NCBI RefSeq assembly: GCF_001941965.1
Contig: NZ_MKZO01000017.1
Span: forward strand, 49,699 to 113,698
DNA: 64,000 bases
DNA from: Pseudomonas putida
Lineage (GTDB): Bacteria; Pseudomonadota; Gammaproteobacteria; Pseudomonadales; Pseudomonadaceae
Direction: 5' to 3'
The notes below the pieces were generated by a model. The model searched no databases. It saw nothing but the letters and a program-made list of their open reading frames with translations, and was not told the DNA's origin. Of this stretch, positions 57,014-63,932 are shown piece after piece. A program made the position numbers and the translations under genes. Within the stretch, counting starts at the first letter, position 1, and every line of letters begins with the position of its first letter.

Positions 57014-57100
57014 TGGCCCTATCGCTGGCAAGCCAGCTCCCACAGGGTTCAGCAGCGCTGCGGACACTGTGGGAGCTGGCTTGCCAGCGATAGGGCCAGC
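57014..57100. repeat. REPIN
   Basis: Variant arms TGGCCCTATCGCTGGCAAGC and GTGGGAGCTGGCTTGCCAGC...ATAGGGCC: both arms carry the same CCCTAT change from the usual CCTCAT, so the hairpin pairing is kept. Confidence 0.9.
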
Positions 57101-57110
57101 AGCAACACCA

Positions 57111-57815
57111 TCAGATACTGCGAGTCACCCCACCATCCACCTTCAGATTCTGCCCGGTGATATACCCGGCACCCTCGCTAGCCAGAAACGCAATGGTCGC
57201 CGCAATCTCCTCACTGGTCCCATAGCGCTTCAGCGGCACACTGTCACGACGCTGATCGGTCGACGGCAGGCTGTCGATCCAGCCCGGCAGCACATTGTTC
57301 ATCCGCACATTATCGCCGGCATAGGTATCGGCAAAGATCTTGGTAAACGCCGCCAGCCCGGCGCGGAACACCGCCGAAGTCGGGAACAGATCGATCGGCT
57401 CGAAGGCCCAGGCCGAGGAGATATTGATCACCACCCCACCCTTCTGCCGCTGCATGATTGGCGCCACCAGGCGGGTCGGGCGGATGACGTTGAGCAGGTA
57501 GGTGTCCATGCCCTTGTGCCAGTCCTCGTCGCTGATCTCGAGGATCTGCGCCCGAGGCCCGTGGCCGGCGCTGTTGACCAGCACATCGACCCGGCCCCAC
57601 TGCTCCATCACGGCGTCCACCAGGCGTTGCAGGTCTTCCACCGACTGGTTGCTGCCGGTCACCCCGACCCCGCCCAGCTCCTTGGCCAGCGCCTCGCCCT
57701 TGCCGGACGACGACAGGATCCCGACCTTGTACCCATCGGCCGCCAGCCGCCGCGCGGTGGCCGCGCCCATGCCGCTGCCGGCGGCGGTGATGATCGCTAC
57801 TTTTTCGACTGCCAT
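57111..57815 (-). CDS. SDR-family protein lacking the catalytic Tyr-Lys pair
   Basis: A 234-residue Rossmann protein of the short-chain dehydrogenase family: nucleotide loop IITAAGSGMGAATARRL (7-23), VLVNSAGHGP near 80 (NAG motif), VINISSAW near 130 with the Ser, and a C-terminal GQNLKVDGGVTRSI. At the YxxxK site the sequence reads SAVFRAGLAAFTK (FPTSAVFRAG near 145-154), so the Tyr is Ser and the Lys is Arg. Ordinary carbonyl reduction is therefore doubtful, and it may act differently or only bind. It is divergent in family and stands alone. Confidence 0.8.
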   Translation of the reverse strand: MAVEKVAIITAAGSGMGAATARRLAADGYKVGILSSSGKGEALAKELGGVGVTGSNQSVEDLQRLVDAVMEQWGRVDVLVNSAGHGPRAQILEISDEDWHKGMDTYLLNVIRPTRLVAPIMQRQKGGVVINISSAWAFEPIDLFPTSAVFRAGLAAFTKIFADTYAGDNVRMNNVLPGWIDSLPSTDQRRDSVPLKRYGTSEEIAATIAFLASEGAGYITGQNLKVDGGVTRSI

Positions 57816-57915
57816 GTTGCCTCCTGGGGTTCGGACTCTGGATGTTTCGAGTCCCTACACCCTAGCAGCCGGTTCACAGGCCAGGGAGGCAGTGATGCTT
57901 TGCAGAGGCAGTAGC

Positions 57916-58809
57916 TCAGCTATCGGCTGCCTGTTCCTTCAGCCACTGCTTGACCACCTGCAACAGTGGTGACTGCTGCGCCTTGCGCGGCCAGACCAGA
58001 TAGAAGGCCTTGTCCAGGCGCAGGTCCTGGCTGAACACCTGGACCAGGCGGCTGGCGGCGATATCGTCCTTGACGAAGGCATGGCTGGCCAGGGCGATGC
58101 CCTGCCCGCCAATGGCCGCCTCGATGGCCAGGGAAGTCTGGTTGAAGCGCAGGTTTCTCGCGCTCGGTGAAGGGTGGCCGGGGAACAGCGCGGCGACGAA
58201 CAACGGCCAGTAATGGTGGGCGTCGTGCAGTGCGACAAAGCCCTGCAGCGCGTCGAAGGTTTCCGGCGTGCCCTTCTCCGCCAGCAAGGTCGGACTCGCC
58301 ACGGCCACCACCCGTTGCTCCATCAACAATTCGGCGTTCAAGCCACCCCCGAAAGGCGGCTGGCCGTAGCGCACGGCGATATCGACACCATCGGTGTGGA
58401 AATGGGACAGGCGATCGGTGGCCAGCAGGCGCAGGTCGATCTGCGGATTGCGCTCGGCAAAGCCGCCCAGGCGCGGGATCAGCCATTTCGAGGCGAAGGT
58501 CGGGGTCACGCTGACGGTCAGGTGGGAGGACTCGGGGCGCAGCAGGCGGGTCGCCTCGTCGATCATCGCCAGGGCGCTGCGGATGCTGGCGCTGTAGGCG
58601 CGGCCGGCGTCGGTCAAACCCAGGCCCCGGGGCAGGCGCTCGAATAGGCGGATCTCCAGGCTCGCCTCCAGCCCGCGGATCTGCTGGGCCACGGCGGCCT
58701 GGGTCAGGCCCAGTTCCTCGGCGGCGAGGCGAAAGTTCAGGTGTCGCGCCACCACTTCGAACATGCGCAGGGCGTTGAGGGAGGGCAAACCGGGGAAGCC
58801 TGCTGACAT
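57916..58809 (-). CDS. LysR-family regulator, GcvA-like
   Basis: A 297-residue LysR regulator: PGLPSLNALRMFEVVARHLNFRLAAEELGLTQAAVAQQIRGLEASLEIRLF (about 5-55) is the GcvA-like start, and the effector domain includes LTVSVTPTFASKWLIPRLGGFAERNPQIDLRLL near 95. Divergent from the EamA transporter; both leaders contain the same 17-base sequence. Confidence 0.9.
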   Translation of the reverse strand: MSAGFPGLPSLNALRMFEVVARHLNFRLAAEELGLTQAAVAQQIRGLEASLEIRLFERLPRGLGLTDAGRAYSASIRSALAMIDEATRLLRPESSHLTVSVTPTFASKWLIPRLGGFAERNPQIDLRLLATDRLSHFHTDGVDIAVRYGQPPFGGGLNAELLMEQRVVAVASPTLLAEKGTPETFDALQGFVALHDAHHYWPLFVAALFPGHPSPSARNLRFNQTSLAIEAAIGGQGIALASHAFVKDDIAASRLVQVFSQDLRLDKAFYLVWPRKAQQSPLLQVVKQWLKEQAADS

Positions 58810-58812
58810 GGC

Positions 58813-58959
58813 GATGGATTTTCTACTGGAGTGGGAAAGTTTGGCTGTCTCTCTGGCTCCGACGCGGGCTTGCTAGCCTGCGCTGGCATCAAGGACTGCT
58901 GGACTCGAGGCTACCCGCCGCATCGTGGGATGGAAACCCCGGCCAGTAGAAAAACCATC
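58813..58959. promoter_or_regulatory. Duplicated 17-base element in the divergent LysR/EamA leaders
   Basis: GATGGATTTTCTACTGG at 58813-58829 and CCAGTAGAAAAACCATC at 58943-58959 are inverted copies with one mismatch, 113 bases apart. On each strand the copy reads CCAGTAGAAAA(T/A)CCATC and lies just upstream of the start codon, 3 bases before lysR and 21 before the transporter. Likely LysR-binding sites or a paired leader. Confidence 0.6.
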
Positions 58960-58980
58960 CGCTCAGCCAAAGGCCCCGTC

Positions 58981-59883
58981 ATGAAAAAGCCTGCCATCGC
59001 CGCCTTCGTCTTCCTCGGCGTTATCTGGGGCAGCAACTTCGTCTTCGTCAAGTCCGCTGCCCAGTACATCTCGCCCTTGCAGATCACCCTGTTGCGGGTG
59101 CTGTTCGGCTTCGTCCCGGTGCTGGTGTATGCCCTGCTCAGCGGCGCGCTGCGGCGTGAGCACTGGCGGCATGCGCAGCACTTCCTGGTGATGTCGCTGC
59201 TGGCGACGGCGGTCTACTACTTCGCCTTCGCCAAGGGCACGGCGCTGCTGGACACCAGCATCGCCGGGATGCTCGGCGGGGCGATTCCGCTGTTCACCTT
59301 TCTCTGTGCCTGGGTTTTCTTGCGCAGCGAGCCGCTCAGTGGCTTGAAGGTGCTCGGGGTCGGGCTGGGGTTTCTCGGCATTCTGCTGGTGGCGCGACCC
59401 TGGTCGACGCAGGGGGCGATCGATCCGCTGGGGGTGCTGTACATGATTCTCGGGTCGTGCAGCGTGGGGTGTTCGTTCGTGTATGCGAAGCGCTACATCA
59501 GCCCGCTGGGGCTGCCGGCGGTGGCGTTGGTGACTTATCAGATCGGGTTGGCGCTGGTGATGTTGCTGGTGGTTACGCCGTTGCAGGGGATCGACGCGGT
59601 GTTCGTCGACACCGGGGCCTGGGTGGGGTTGGTGTTCGGGTTGGGGCTGCTGGGGACTGGCGCGGCTTATCTGGCGTATTACCTGATTGTCGCGGCGTTC
59701 GGGGCGGTGGCGGCTTCGGCGGTGACCTATATTCCGCCGGTGGTGGCGCTGGTGATCGGGGCCTGGTTGGGGGAGCCGGTGACGGGGAGTTCGTGGGTGG
59801 CGGTGGGGTTGATTCTGGGTGGGGTTGGGTTGGTACAGATGCGGGTTGGTGGGTGGCGGAGGGGTGAATTTCAGCGGGATTGA
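58981..59883 (+). CDS. EamA/DMT-family transporter
   Basis: A 300-residue inner-membrane protein with about ten hydrophobic helices in two EamA repeats: FVFLGVIWGSNFVFVKSAAQYISPLQITLLRVLFGF at the N-terminus and LGVLYMILGSCSVGCSFVYAKRYISPLGL near 155. DMT exporters remove amino acids, nucleosides or drugs; the substrate is unknown. ATG 58981 begins the first helix; the open frame upstream crosses the leader element. Probably controlled by the divergent LysR. Confidence 0.88.
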   Translation: MKKPAIAAFVFLGVIWGSNFVFVKSAAQYISPLQITLLRVLFGFVPVLVYALLSGALRREHWRHAQHFLVMSLLATAVYYFAFAKGTALLDTSIAGMLGGAIPLFTFLCAWVFLRSEPLSGLKVLGVGLGFLGILLVARPWSTQGAIDPLGVLYMILGSCSVGCSFVYAKRYISPLGLPAVALVTYQIGLALVMLLVVTPLQGIDAVFVDTGAWVGLVFGLGLLGTGAAYLAYYLIVAAFGAVAASAVTYIPPVVALVIGAWLGEPVTGSSWVAVGLILGGVGLVQMRVGGWRRGEFQRD

Positions 59884-60242
59884 GAGGGTGTTGCTGATGG
59901 CCTCATCGCTGGCAAGCCAGCTCCCACAGGGTTCACGGCCAGCCGCGGGATCGTGGTCATGACTTACGAATTCAACCCGGCCCGGAACTCTGGATGGACC
60001 ATAAAATGTAGCCGCAACGCGGACCCTGTGGGAGCTGGCTTGCCAGCGATGAGGCCATCAGCAACACAGTTGAAACCAGCCCACCACCCAGTTGTCTGCT
60101 GCAACACAGAACCCATGTGGGAGCGGGTTCACCCGCGATGACGTCAGTGAATCCACCACCAAACGCGCGCCCCTGGCCAGAGCAATACAAGCCCCGGATA
60201 ATCCCCTCCAGTTGAAGTACCTCATCGCAAACGGAGTGGACA
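59884..60242. repeat. Intergenic region with a split REPIN and a third-type REP
   Basis: No gene seen. REP arms lie at 59898-59932 and, inverted, at 60023-60058, with about 90 unrelated bases between them, so this REPIN has an enlarged loop. A further hairpin GTGGGAGCGGGTTCACCCGC is at 60117-60136, a third REP core type. Confidence 0.85.
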
Positions 60243-60683
60243 ATGGACTTCCCCGACAGACTCTGGGAATGGTACGGACAAGACGAATTCAAGCGGATAC
60301 TTGCCGTATGCCTGGCCATCCCGGCGCTCGACTTCCTGGCAGCCTCGGCAGAGGTGCAGCGCTACTCGATCCCCTCTTGCCCGGCCTGTGAGACCTGGTC
60401 GGAGAAGATGTTGCCGGTCAACGAGGTGCTGGAGGTCGCAGGCAAGGCCTTGCCGATGGACGTGCGATCGGCGCTGGAAAAGGTCTGGCAGCTAAGCAAC
60501 GACCTGTCTGAAGCTGCCTTTCACTGTGGAAACCAGCACATGTACATTCATGAGGAATGGCAGCCACTGCGGGACGCAGCAGCCCACGCTCTGGACTTGC
60601 TCGGCGCGAAGGAACTGGCACCGCACCTGGACGAACTGACATTGGATTGCCGAAATATCATTCTGGGAAGGAAGCCGAACTGA
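60243..60683 (+). CDS. Hypothetical protein, 146 aa
   Basis: Not recognised. A soluble, acidic 146-residue protein (FPDRLWEWYGQDEFKRILAVCLAIPALDFLAAS; two cysteines in SIPSCPACETW that could bind metal or form a disulfide). The C-terminal half looks helical (RDAAAHALDLLGAKELAPHLDELTL). Its stop overlaps the next start (ATGG within TGATGG), so the two small genes are coupled. The location in a repeat-rich accessory stretch suggests strain-specific content such as an immunity or toxin-related protein, with no direct evidence. Confidence 0.6.
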   Translation: MDFPDRLWEWYGQDEFKRILAVCLAIPALDFLAASAEVQRYSIPSCPACETWSEKMLPVNEVLEVAGKALPMDVRSALEKVWQLSNDLSEAAFHCGNQHMYIHEEWQPLRDAAAHALDLLGAKELAPHLDELTLDCRNIILGRKPN

Positions 60684-60883
60684 TGGAAATCGAACAAGCA
60701 GCTTACGAGGAATTCCTGCGCCTCTGGCATTCGGGAAGTTTCGATCAGCAGCGGCTGGGTCAGGCGTTCTACAACCACTTCCGGCTGCACAAGCTCACGG
60801 ACCAAAACCCGCTCCACGAGCTGTACGAAGCCAAGGGCGAGCAAGCCCTGCAACTGATCTCCCAGCTCTTCACCATCAAATAA
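60683..60883 (+). CDS. Hypothetical protein, 66 aa
   Basis: A 66-residue soluble protein (EIEQAAYEEFLRLWHSGSFDQQRLGQAFYNHFRLHKL, then QNPLHELYEAKGEQALQLISQLF), all helical in appearance. GGAAGGAAG lies ten bases before its ATG, which overlaps the upstream stop. I do not recognise a family with certainty. Coupling to the 146-residue gene suggests the products work together. Confidence 0.6.
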   Translation: MEIEQAAYEEFLRLWHSGSFDQQRLGQAFYNHFRLHKLTDQNPLHELYEAKGEQALQLISQLFTIK

Positions 60884-60899
60884 GCACACTGCAAATCAA

Positions 60900-60948
60900 G
60901 GTAGGAGCGAGGCTTGCCCGCGAAGGATCGCAAAGCGGTCCCAAAACC
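60900..60948. repeat. Single REP of the GTAGGAGC class
   Basis: GGTAGGAGCGAGGCTTGCCC...GAAGGATCGCAAAGCGGTCC: one arm of the class seen at 45312-45420, without its partner. Confidence 0.75.
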
Positions 60949-61001
60949 ATCCAGCACGAGCCCCTGCCTTGCAGCATTCCAGATCCCACGAGCAAAGCCC
61001 C

Positions 61002-61241
61002 ATGCCAACAGAACCCCTATGCCTCGTCTTCACCCCGGCGCTCGTCACCCTGCTCCAAGCCGCCGAAAACCGCAAAGGCTCCCCTCTCACCGAGCCTGAA
61101 ACCGTCGCCATCCGCGATGCAGCCACCTGCATCGCCGTGACCTTCAGTACCGCCTACGCCATGGAACAGGAGCGCGGCTACCAAGACATCGTCGCCGAGG
61201 ACTGCTGGAACGAATGGCAGCGGGTACGCCTCTCGAACTGA
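61002..61241 (+). CDS. Hypothetical protein, 79 aa
   Basis: A 79-residue soluble protein (LCLVFTPALVTLLQAAENRKGSPLTEPETVAIRDAATCIAVTFSTAYAMEQERGYQDI, then ENCWNEWQRVRL-like end EDCWNEWQRVRLSN). The LTEPEV..IRD...CI.....A..M...RGY.DI..E..W.EWQ pattern recurs in small proteobacterial proteins of unknown function. The ribosome site is weak. Not linked by overlap to its neighbours. Confidence 0.6.
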   Translation: MPTEPLCLVFTPALVTLLQAAENRKGSPLTEPETVAIRDAATCIAVTFSTAYAMEQERGYQDIVAEDCWNEWQRVRLSN

Positions 61242-61562
61242 TCGACCAATACCTGCGCTACAACGCCGATCCTTGTGGGAGCGAGCTTGCTCGCGAAGGG
61301 CCGCACAGCGGCCCCAAAACCATCCACCTCGACGTATCAGCCCACCTGCGAACTCTGATTCCCCGACGACTCCACCGCCTGCCACCAATCAGTCCCAGGC
61401 TCACCACCGCCACTGTGGGAGCTGGCTTGCCAGCGATTACGCCAGTGAATCCACCGCCCTAATCACTACAGAATCATCAGCATCCGCCTACAACAGCTTC
61501 CCCTCGCTCGGATTTTCAGCTGCTGGTTTCCAGAGCATGCTTTCCCCCTGCCAAATCTTCAT
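61242..61562. other. Repeat-bearing intergenic region
   Basis: No convincing gene. It holds a REP of a fourth core type at 61273-61320 (TGTGGGAGCGAGCTTGCTCG with its GAAGGGCCG tail) and a lone GTGGGAGCTGGCTTGCCAGC arm near 61412-61445. Confidence 0.7.
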
Positions 61563-61641
61563 GGCAGCTGTGCATGGGGCGTATTCTCCGCAACGCGCCG
61601 GGTTCCTTGATTACCGGTCTACCAACCCATGTACAGCTGCC
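61563..61641 (+). ncRNA. Structured RNA element, copy 1 (C4-antisense-like)
   Basis: Closing stem GGCAGCTGTGCATGG (61563-61577) pairs with CCATGTACAGCTGCC (61627-61641). Inside are a small GGCG...CGCC hairpin and the loop CCGGTCTACCAACCC. Same plan as copies at 61922 and 62415. No intact gene follows; 61642-61815 has nothing recognisable. Confidence 0.5.
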
Positions 61642-61815
61642 ACCCCTCCCTTCTTTGGTGAAGATACACCTCACAGTCCCAGCTCCAATATCCAGCTAAA
61701 CCCGCCACTTCTTCCTACAAAATCCCTTCAATTTCCGACTTTCATGTAGGCAATTTCCCAAGCATACTTTTCCGCCTCTTCAGCCGTTGCACATCTGGAA
61801 ATGGTTACCTAGTCT

Positions 61816-62055
61816 TCGCCGGTCGCTGCGGTTTAGCGACTCAGGTTTGGTAGCCTGACTTCTGACTTCAGGCGTGCATGTCCCATCAATCCAATCGGCT
61901 CAGTCCGGCTGGTTTTGTTATGGCGGCTGTACGCTGGGCGCCTACGGGTGCGCCGGGGAGCCTGAAGTCCGGTCTACCAACCTGCGTACGGTCGCCACCC
62001 AATCGTTTGGTAGCGGTTGCGTGTCGGCTCCTTTCCTCTTCAGGAGCACTACGCA
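61816..62055 (+). promoter_or_regulatory. Structured leader of the DUF3077-like gene
   Basis: The 240 bases before the small gene hold, in order, a hairpin GTCGCT...AGCGAC (61822-61840), GGTTTGGTAG (61844-61853), the C4-like element (61922-61996), a second TTGGTAG (62007-62013) and CAGGAG before the start. Both TTGGTAG copies can pair with CTACCAA in the loop of the element, suggesting an antisense switch. Confidence 0.45.
61922..61996 (+). ncRNA. Structured RNA element, copy 2 (C4-antisense-like)
   Basis: Closing stem GGCGGCTGTACGC (61922-61934) with GCGTACGGTCGCC (61984-61996), all 13 positions paired with two G-U. Inner hairpin GGCGCC...GGTGCGCC, and loop CCGGTCTACCAACC. It resembles the C4/CI antisense immunity RNAs of phages such as P1 and P4 in layout; family assignment is from memory. 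Confidence 0.5.
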
Positions 62056-62361
62056 ATGAAAAAGATGGTTCCAGATCCACCCGCCCCACCCCGCCGTAAA
62101 ACCGCCAACGTCCACTTCGGCACCTGCGCCGGCGCCCATCCCCATATCTTCGCCGTATGCCCGGATGCCGATATCGAAGATGCTCTGGCCCACCTCTCGG
62201 CTGCGATCACCTCAGCCTTCGAATCCAACGCCCAACTCTGCGACATGCTCTCCCGCCCCTTGGCGGACAAGGCATGGGCCACCTGGCAATCGCTGGAAAT
62301 CTGTCAGGCGCTGACCGAGGCGCTGCGCAAAGGAACGGCCTGCCCGCAAATCGAAAGCTGA
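62056..62361 (+). CDS. Small protein, DUF3077-like
   Basis: A 101-residue soluble protein beginning KKMVPDPPAPPRRKTA, with a helical second half (IEDALAHLSAAITSAFESNAQLCDML, WQSLEICQALTEALRKG). The PDPP N-terminus and DALA..S..L..A pattern match the Pseudomonas DUF3077/DUF6124-like small proteins. A CAGGAG ribosome site precedes ATG 62056. It sits behind a structured, possibly self-antisense leader. Function unknown. Confidence 0.72.
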   Translation: MKKMVPDPPAPPRRKTANVHFGTCAGAHPHIFAVCPDADIEDALAHLSAAITSAFESNAQLCDMLSRPLADKAWATWQSLEICQALTEALRKGTACPQIES

Positions 62362-62414
62362 GAGGTTCATCGCTTAACGGGCCGCACATGCGGCCCTACA
62401 GATCCATGCTTGAT

Positions 62415-62493
62415 GGCAACTGCGCGTAAGGGCGCCTTCAGGCGCGCCGGGTTTTCTCTGTGGACCGGTCCGCCAACCTCACACGCAGTTGCC
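62415..62493 (+). ncRNA. Structured RNA element, copy 3 (C4-antisense-like)
   Basis: Closing stem GGCAACTGCG (62415-62424) with CGCAGTTGCC (62484-62493), inner hairpin GGCGCC...GGCGCGCC, loop CCGGTCCGCCAACC. The loop has changed from CTACCAA to CCGCCAA, and no TTGGTAG or gene follows on this strand, so this copy may be decaying. Confidence 0.45.
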
Positions 62494-62517
62494 ACCCTCC
62501 TCTCCTGCTGTATTCAC

Positions 62518-62838
62518 TCAGAGATATGAACTTACAGTGTCCTCCAGCATGGAAACCAACTCCGGGTCCATGTAACGAAAGTCATCCGGAATATCCAGCA
62601 CATGGACCCGCTTGTGCTCCAGCAAGCGCGCGTACTCCGCCTGCAACCGTTGCAGGTGCTTTCGCTCCATCACAAAGATGACGTCGGCCCACCGAATATC
62701 GGTGGGACCAACCGACCTGCGAGCATTCGGACTGGTGCCCGCCGAACGAGCACTGAAGCCAGCCCGCCGACGCCACATGGTCTCAGCGGTGGGACTGCGC
62801 CACTGATTGCGGCTACAAACGAAAAGAAGATTGGTCAC
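62518..62838 (-). CDS. Small low-molecular-weight protein tyrosine phosphatase-like protein
   Basis: A 106-residue protein with the phosphatase P-loop C-x5-R at the start: FVCSRNQWRSPTAE (Cys8, Arg14), then GTSPNARRSV and IRWADVIFVMERKHLQRL, and DIPDDFRYMDPELVSML near the C-terminus with a candidate general-acid Asp. This short form (about 105 residues) is a known proteobacterial branch distinct from the 150-residue Wzb-type enzymes. It would remove phosphate from tyrosine; substrate unknown. It stands alone on the minus strand in the accessory region. Confidence 0.82.
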   Translation of the reverse strand: MTNLLFVCSRNQWRSPTAETMWRRRAGFSARSAGTSPNARRSVGPTDIRWADVIFVMERKHLQRLQAEYARLLEHKRVHVLDIPDDFRYMDPELVSMLEDTVSSYL

Positions 62839-62966
62839 TGTCTATCCGGTCGAAGAGTGAATGTCGCCGATGCGCAAACCACCAGCATATGGCCTCTCGA
62901 CATCATGGTTCCAGCACTGCGACACTACGGCTTGCTTCAGTCATGCCCTCGCAAAGGAACTGCGTC

Positions 62967-63518
62967 ATGGAAAGCACGCCCGTCCTCAAGACAGCCCGCC
63001 TGCTGCTCACCCCGCTCCAACTGAGCGACGCCACTGCTATTCAAGAGCTGTTCCCGCATTGGGAGGTCGTCCGTTACCTCGATAGTCGCGTGCCTTGGCC
63101 CTATCCCGACGATGGCGCGCTGACCTACGTGCGTGATATCGCTCTCCCGGCGATTGCTGCAGGGCACGAATGGCATTGGATGATCGCACTCACCTCGGAC
63201 CCCACCCGAAAAATCGGCAGCATCAGCCTTTACAAGCAACCCGGAAACAATCGGGGCTTTTGGCTTTCGCCACAGTGGCAAGGCCAGGGTTACATTCGGG
63301 AAGCTTGCACCGTGGTCAATGCTTACTGGTTTGAGACCTTGCACCAGGCGGCCATGCAAGTGCCGAAAGCGAGCGAAAACGATGCTTCACGAAAAGTCTC
63401 GGTGCGCGAGGGCATGCGCCTGGTTGACACTCAGCCCGGAAGTTTCGTGTCCGGGCGGATGCAGAAGGAAATCTGGGAGATGACTCGAGATGAGTGGCTT
63501 CGTACGCTCGATAAATAA
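62967..63518 (+). CDS. GNAT-family N-acetyltransferase
   Basis: A 183-residue acetyltransferase of the RimJ/RimL-like GNAT branch: LKTARLLLTPLQLSDATAIQELFPHWEVVRYLD at 7-39, MIALTSDPTRKIGSISLYKQPGNN near 75-98, the acetyl-CoA loop stretch GFWLSPQWQGQGYIREAC near 100-117, and DASRKVSVREGMRLV near 145. AAGGA lies eight bases before ATG 62967. The alpha-helix after the CoA loop (NAYWFETLHQAAMQVPKASEN) is normal length. Acceptor unknown. Confidence 0.87.
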   Translation: MESTPVLKTARLLLTPLQLSDATAIQELFPHWEVVRYLDSRVPWPYPDDGALTYVRDIALPAIAAGHEWHWMIALTSDPTRKIGSISLYKQPGNNRGFWLSPQWQGQGYIREACTVVNAYWFETLHQAAMQVPKASENDASRKVSVREGMRLVDTQPGSFVSGRMQKEIWEMTRDEWLRTLDK

Positions 63519-63563
63519 CCTGCTGACATTTGTACCGACCGATCATAATCCTAGTCTCAAATC

Positions 63564-63932
63564 ATGACCCCAATGAAAAAACCACCACGACCTTTCATCC
63601 TGATCATCGCGCTGCATATCGCCTGTAGCGCGCTGTATGTCCTCGACGCCGTGCAATCGAAAGACCTGACACCGGCATTGCTCGGTGTGATGCTGTCTCT
63701 ACTGGCACTCCATGGAAGCGTAGTCGCCTGCAAAATCATGATAATCGTGTGTGCCTACTCAGCTCACAGCGCTTTCAACAGCGCAGTTGAAACATGGAGT
63801 GCCAGCCCCGCCTGGAGTGCGGCCTTGTTCGCTACTGCAGCGCTGATGGCTGCAAGCGCCAACTATTTGCTATCCAGCAAGAAAATCAAAGAATTTCAAG
63901 ACTCAAAAACCGGCTCGAGTCACGCACTATGA
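63564..63932 (+). CDS. Hypothetical inner-membrane protein, 122 aa
   Basis: A 122-residue protein with three to four hydrophobic segments: PFILIIALHIACSALYVLDAV (10-30), LTPALLGVMLSLLALHGSVVACKIMIIVCAYS (35-66), and AWSAALFATAALMAASANYLL (83-103), with a charged tail (SSKKIKEFQDSKTG). It is less GC-rich than the rest of the window. I do not recognise the family. Similar small membrane proteins often accompany Rhs or contact-dependent toxin loci as immunity proteins, but nothing here shows this. Confidence 0.6.
   Translation: MTPMKKPPRPFILIIALHIACSALYVLDAVQSKDLTPALLGVMLSLLALHGSVVACKIMIIVCAYSAHSAFNSAVETWSASPAWSAALFATAALMAASANYLLSSKKIKEFQDSKTGSSHAL

Noticed and set aside
61242..62530. CRISPR array suggested by several spaced repeats
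   Set aside because: The repeats are REP hairpins and the structured RNA copies, with irregular spacing and no uniform direct repeats.
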